This document shows positions 44,249 to 45,692 of a stretch of DNA of 45,692 nucleotides, piece by piece. The translations under genes were made by a program, and so were the position numbers. Source of the DNA: Candidatus Thiodiazotropha sp. (lineage in GTDB: Bacteria; Pseudomonadota; Gammaproteobacteria; Chromatiales; Chromatiaceae); assembly GCA_023838465.1 (NCBI GenBank), contig JAIVEQ010000034.1, forward strand, positions 1 through 45,692, given 5' to 3'. Numbering within the stretch: position 1 is the stretch's first letter; the number at the start of each line of letters is the position of its first letter. The notes under the pieces were generated by a model. It did not search any database. It was not told the origin of the DNA and saw nothing but the letters and a program-made list of their open reading frames with translations.

Positions 44249-45361
44249 ATGTTATCGGTTGAAAAAGTCTTAGATGAGTGGAATTGTGCTCCTCAGCAAC
44301 GTCACGAAACAATCGATGAGTTCGTCTCAGATAGCGCTATAGGTAGACGTTATTTACTAGGCAGAAACGAACATTCTACAGCGGTAATGCAAACGATAGA
44401 GATAGACAGTGTCATTGATGATTTCGCTGAAACAGGGGTAGAGTGGAACGGGAAGCCTGTGTTAAAAACAGAAGAGGTGCCTGGTAATGCAATAATCGTT
44501 AATTGCTCAATGTGCACAGGACCAGTTAGTGCTGGCCGCCGACTGGAAGACCTTGAAACAGCTATTACTATACCTCTAGCTGACTTATGCAGCTATCTGC
44601 CGGGACGCTTTCGGATTCCAGAGTTTGTCCGCCTAACACGTGAAGAAGTAACGAACAACCTGTCCGCTTGGATAAACATGTCAGAAGCCTTCGCCGATGA
44701 TGAATCGCGTCGTACACTTGATGACTTACTGTATTTCCGTCTGACCGGTGACTATCGATCAATGCAGTTATATTCAGTAAGACCACAGGATCAGTATTTC
44801 GAAACGTTTCTTGGCCTGTCTGAAGGTGATGTTTTTGTAGATGCAGGTGGATATGATGGCGACACAACAGAACAAATCTGTAAACGTTATCCACGATACA
44901 AGCATGTGTACCTATTTGAACCGTCAGCAAAGAATCTTGCCAAAGCCCACTCCCGTCTGCAGCGTTTTGGTGATATTACATTCATTGGTGAGGGCCTCTC
45001 CGACCAAAAGGGCATACTTTCGTTCAATGCTGATGCTGGATCTGCCTGTGCAGTGGATAAGGATGGCAGTTGTCAAATTCAAGTTACCACGTTGGATGAA
45101 CGGGTTGAAGAGAAGGTCACCTTTATAAAGATGGATCTTGAAGGATGGGAACTGCACGCCTTGAGAGGTGCGCGACAACACATATTGGAGGACAGGCCCT
45201 CGTTGGCCATAGCTGTCTATCATCAAGCAGCTGATTTTCGTAAGACGTTTGAGTATGTTACCGCTTTATGTTCGGACTACCGAGTGTATCTTCGCCACTA
45301 TACCGAAGGATGGTCAGAAACTGTCATGTATTTTGTACCTGCAAACAAGGAAATAGTATAA
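44249..45361 (+). CDS. FkbM-family SAM-dependent methyltransferase
   Basis: 370 residues. A ~185-residue N-terminal region of unknown fold (VIDDFAETGVEWNGKPV, NAIIVNCSMCTG) precedes the FkbM methyltransferase domain (about 190-360): FVDAGGYDGDTTEQICK (SAM loop), YLFEPSAKNLAKAHSRL, ITFIGEGLSDQKGILSF, VTFIKMDLEGWELHALRGA. FkbM enzymes O-methylate sugars or lipids. Fifth gene of the cassette. The ATG is poorly supported by a ribosome site but is 6 bp after the previous stop. Confidence 0.85.
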   Translation: MLSVEKVLDEWNCAPQQRHETIDEFVSDSAIGRRYLLGRNEHSTAVMQTIEIDSVIDDFAETGVEWNGKPVLKTEEVPGNAIIVNCSMCTGPVSAGRRLEDLETAITIPLADLCSYLPGRFRIPEFVRLTREEVTNNLSAWINMSEAFADDESRRTLDDLLYFRLTGDYRSMQLYSVRPQDQYFETFLGLSEGDVFVDAGGYDGDTTEQICKRYPRYKHVYLFEPSAKNLAKAHSRLQRFGDITFIGEGLSDQKGILSFNADAGSACAVDKDGSCQIQVTTLDERVEEKVTFIKMDLEGWELHALRGARQHILEDRPSLAIAVYHQAADFRKTFEYVTALCSDYRVYLRHYTEGWSETVMYFVPANKEIV

Positions 45362-45402
45362 CGTTTCAACACAAGAGGGTATTAGTGAAAAGGAGTACTT
45401 AA

Positions 45403-45519
45403 GTGACGATACGTCCAATGATGAATATCTTGGCTCTTCCCATGATCGGGTGGGTAAGCCTTGTAAACCACAACAAGTCATTCCGACAGTTTATAGGATT
45501 TGTCCGCGAATGCATGTAA
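45403..45519 (+). CDS. Possible small protein or gene remnant, 38 codons
   Basis: GTG start after AAAAGGAG and seven bases, 41 bp after the FkbM stop, giving a hydrophobic-basic peptide (MTIRPMMNILALPMIGWVSL, then VNHNKSFRQF and IGFVRECM). The strong ribosome site suggests translation. It may be a genuine small membrane peptide or the start of a gene truncated by the insertion events near the window end. No homology is recognised. Confidence 0.35.
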   Translation: MTIRPMMNILALPMIGWVSLVNHNKSFRQFIGFVRECM

Positions 45520-45605
45520 ATAGGGATAGGGATTCCCTCTCGTGTGTCATTTTGACCGGAAGGAGAAATCTTAAACCTAGTACCATGCCATCAAGGCGAT
45601 ATTGA
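45520..45605. other. Intergenic stretch before the IS256 end, no gene seen
   Basis: Contains GTGTGTCATTTTGACCGGAA followed by GGAGAAATCTTAAAC, a string resembling frequently seen intergenic repeats. No open frame or RNA gene is recognised. It links the small frame at 45403-45519 to the IS256 inverted repeat. Confidence 0.4.
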
Positions 45606-45634
45606 GAGCCTGTAAATAATTCTGTGTAACTGCC
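45606..45634. repeat. IS256-family terminal inverted repeat
   Basis: GAGCCTGTAAATAATTCTGT followed by GTAACTGCC matches the usual 26-30 bp end of IS256 elements. The transposase stop codon lies six bases inside it. It marks the left (3') boundary of an element that continues past the window end. Confidence 0.75.
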
Positions 45635-45639
45635 CTTGT

Positions 45640-45692
45640 TTAAACGAAGTCCTTTAATCGGTCTTCGAATTCGATCATAAAACGATTGAGTG
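45640..45692 (-). CDS. IS256-family transposase, C-terminal end (partial)
   Basis: The last 17 codons read ..LNRFMIEFEDRLKDFV and stop, which is the typical end of IS256 mutator-type transposases. The rest of the gene lies beyond the window. Together with the inverted repeat at 45606 it shows that the glycan cassette is bordered by an insertion sequence. Confidence 0.7.
   Translation of the reverse strand, partial: LNRFMIEFEDRLKDFV

Overview
The window looks like a chromosomal segment of a gammaproteobacterium. The block ffh-rpsP-rimM-trmD-rplS with a divergent ccsA/ypjD-type gene, nadA next to an NrtR-type regulator, sbcB, and several c-di-GMP proteins all fit that class. The hypothetical proteins remind me of sulfur-oxidising Chromatiales-like or symbiont genomes, but that is inference and no lineage-specific marker was tested.

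Layout. 1-236: remnant of an ISL3-type transposase gene cut by a 283-bp repeat. 376-3603: DAHP synthase and a degenerate GGDEF/EAL protein. 3853-8048, mostly minus strand: a membrane protein ending in NSFMPW, a DUF302 protein, an orphan ParA-like ATPase and two secreted proteins with FRFRP-type repeats. 8049-13926: an RND efflux permease with an unusual histone-H1-like tail, its adaptor, and an SCP2-like protein. 14358-18260: a dynamin-like GTPase, a GAF-GGDEF cyclase and an HDOD gene broken by the repeat. 18763-20604: a predicted NrtR operator, nrtR and nadA. 20816-24344: an NSFTPW paralogue, an acidic low-complexity protein, a DUF3108-like gene broken by the repeat, and a small protein ending in a 13-bp x 8 tandem repeat. 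24482-27306: a two-gene RCK/voltage-type K+ channel unit and a small membrane protein. 27399-33879: ankyrin lipoprotein, small conserved protein, sbcB, and a divergent pair of a histone-deacetylase-like hydrolase and a Pat-type acyltransferase. 34012-38510: the ribosomal/SRP block. 38700-45361: a surface-glycan type cassette (TPR-OGT, DegT aminotransferase, ATP-grasp, Gfo/Idh/MocA, FkbM). 45606-45692: the end of an IS256-family element.

The most striking feature is a 283-bp non-coding element. Three complete copies are identical by eye (17377-17659, 18365-18647, 23469-23751) and a fourth, inverted, is cut off at the window start (1-89). It has no target duplication. Removing exactly 283 bp rejoins the HDOD gene in frame (restoring the family's Trp-x-Leu-Pro motif), and independently rejoins the DUF3108-like gene with its ribosome binding site, ATG and signal peptide. 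One strand carries strings I associate with HEARO / IscB omega-RNA (an AAGGCTGAAAGCC hairpin, then AGTCCCCGG), and a perfect 11-bp hairpin lies near the other end. I interpret it as an ORF-less IS200/IS605-like element encoding a HEARO-type guide RNA, recently amplified here. No IscB, IsrB or TnpA gene is visible in the window.
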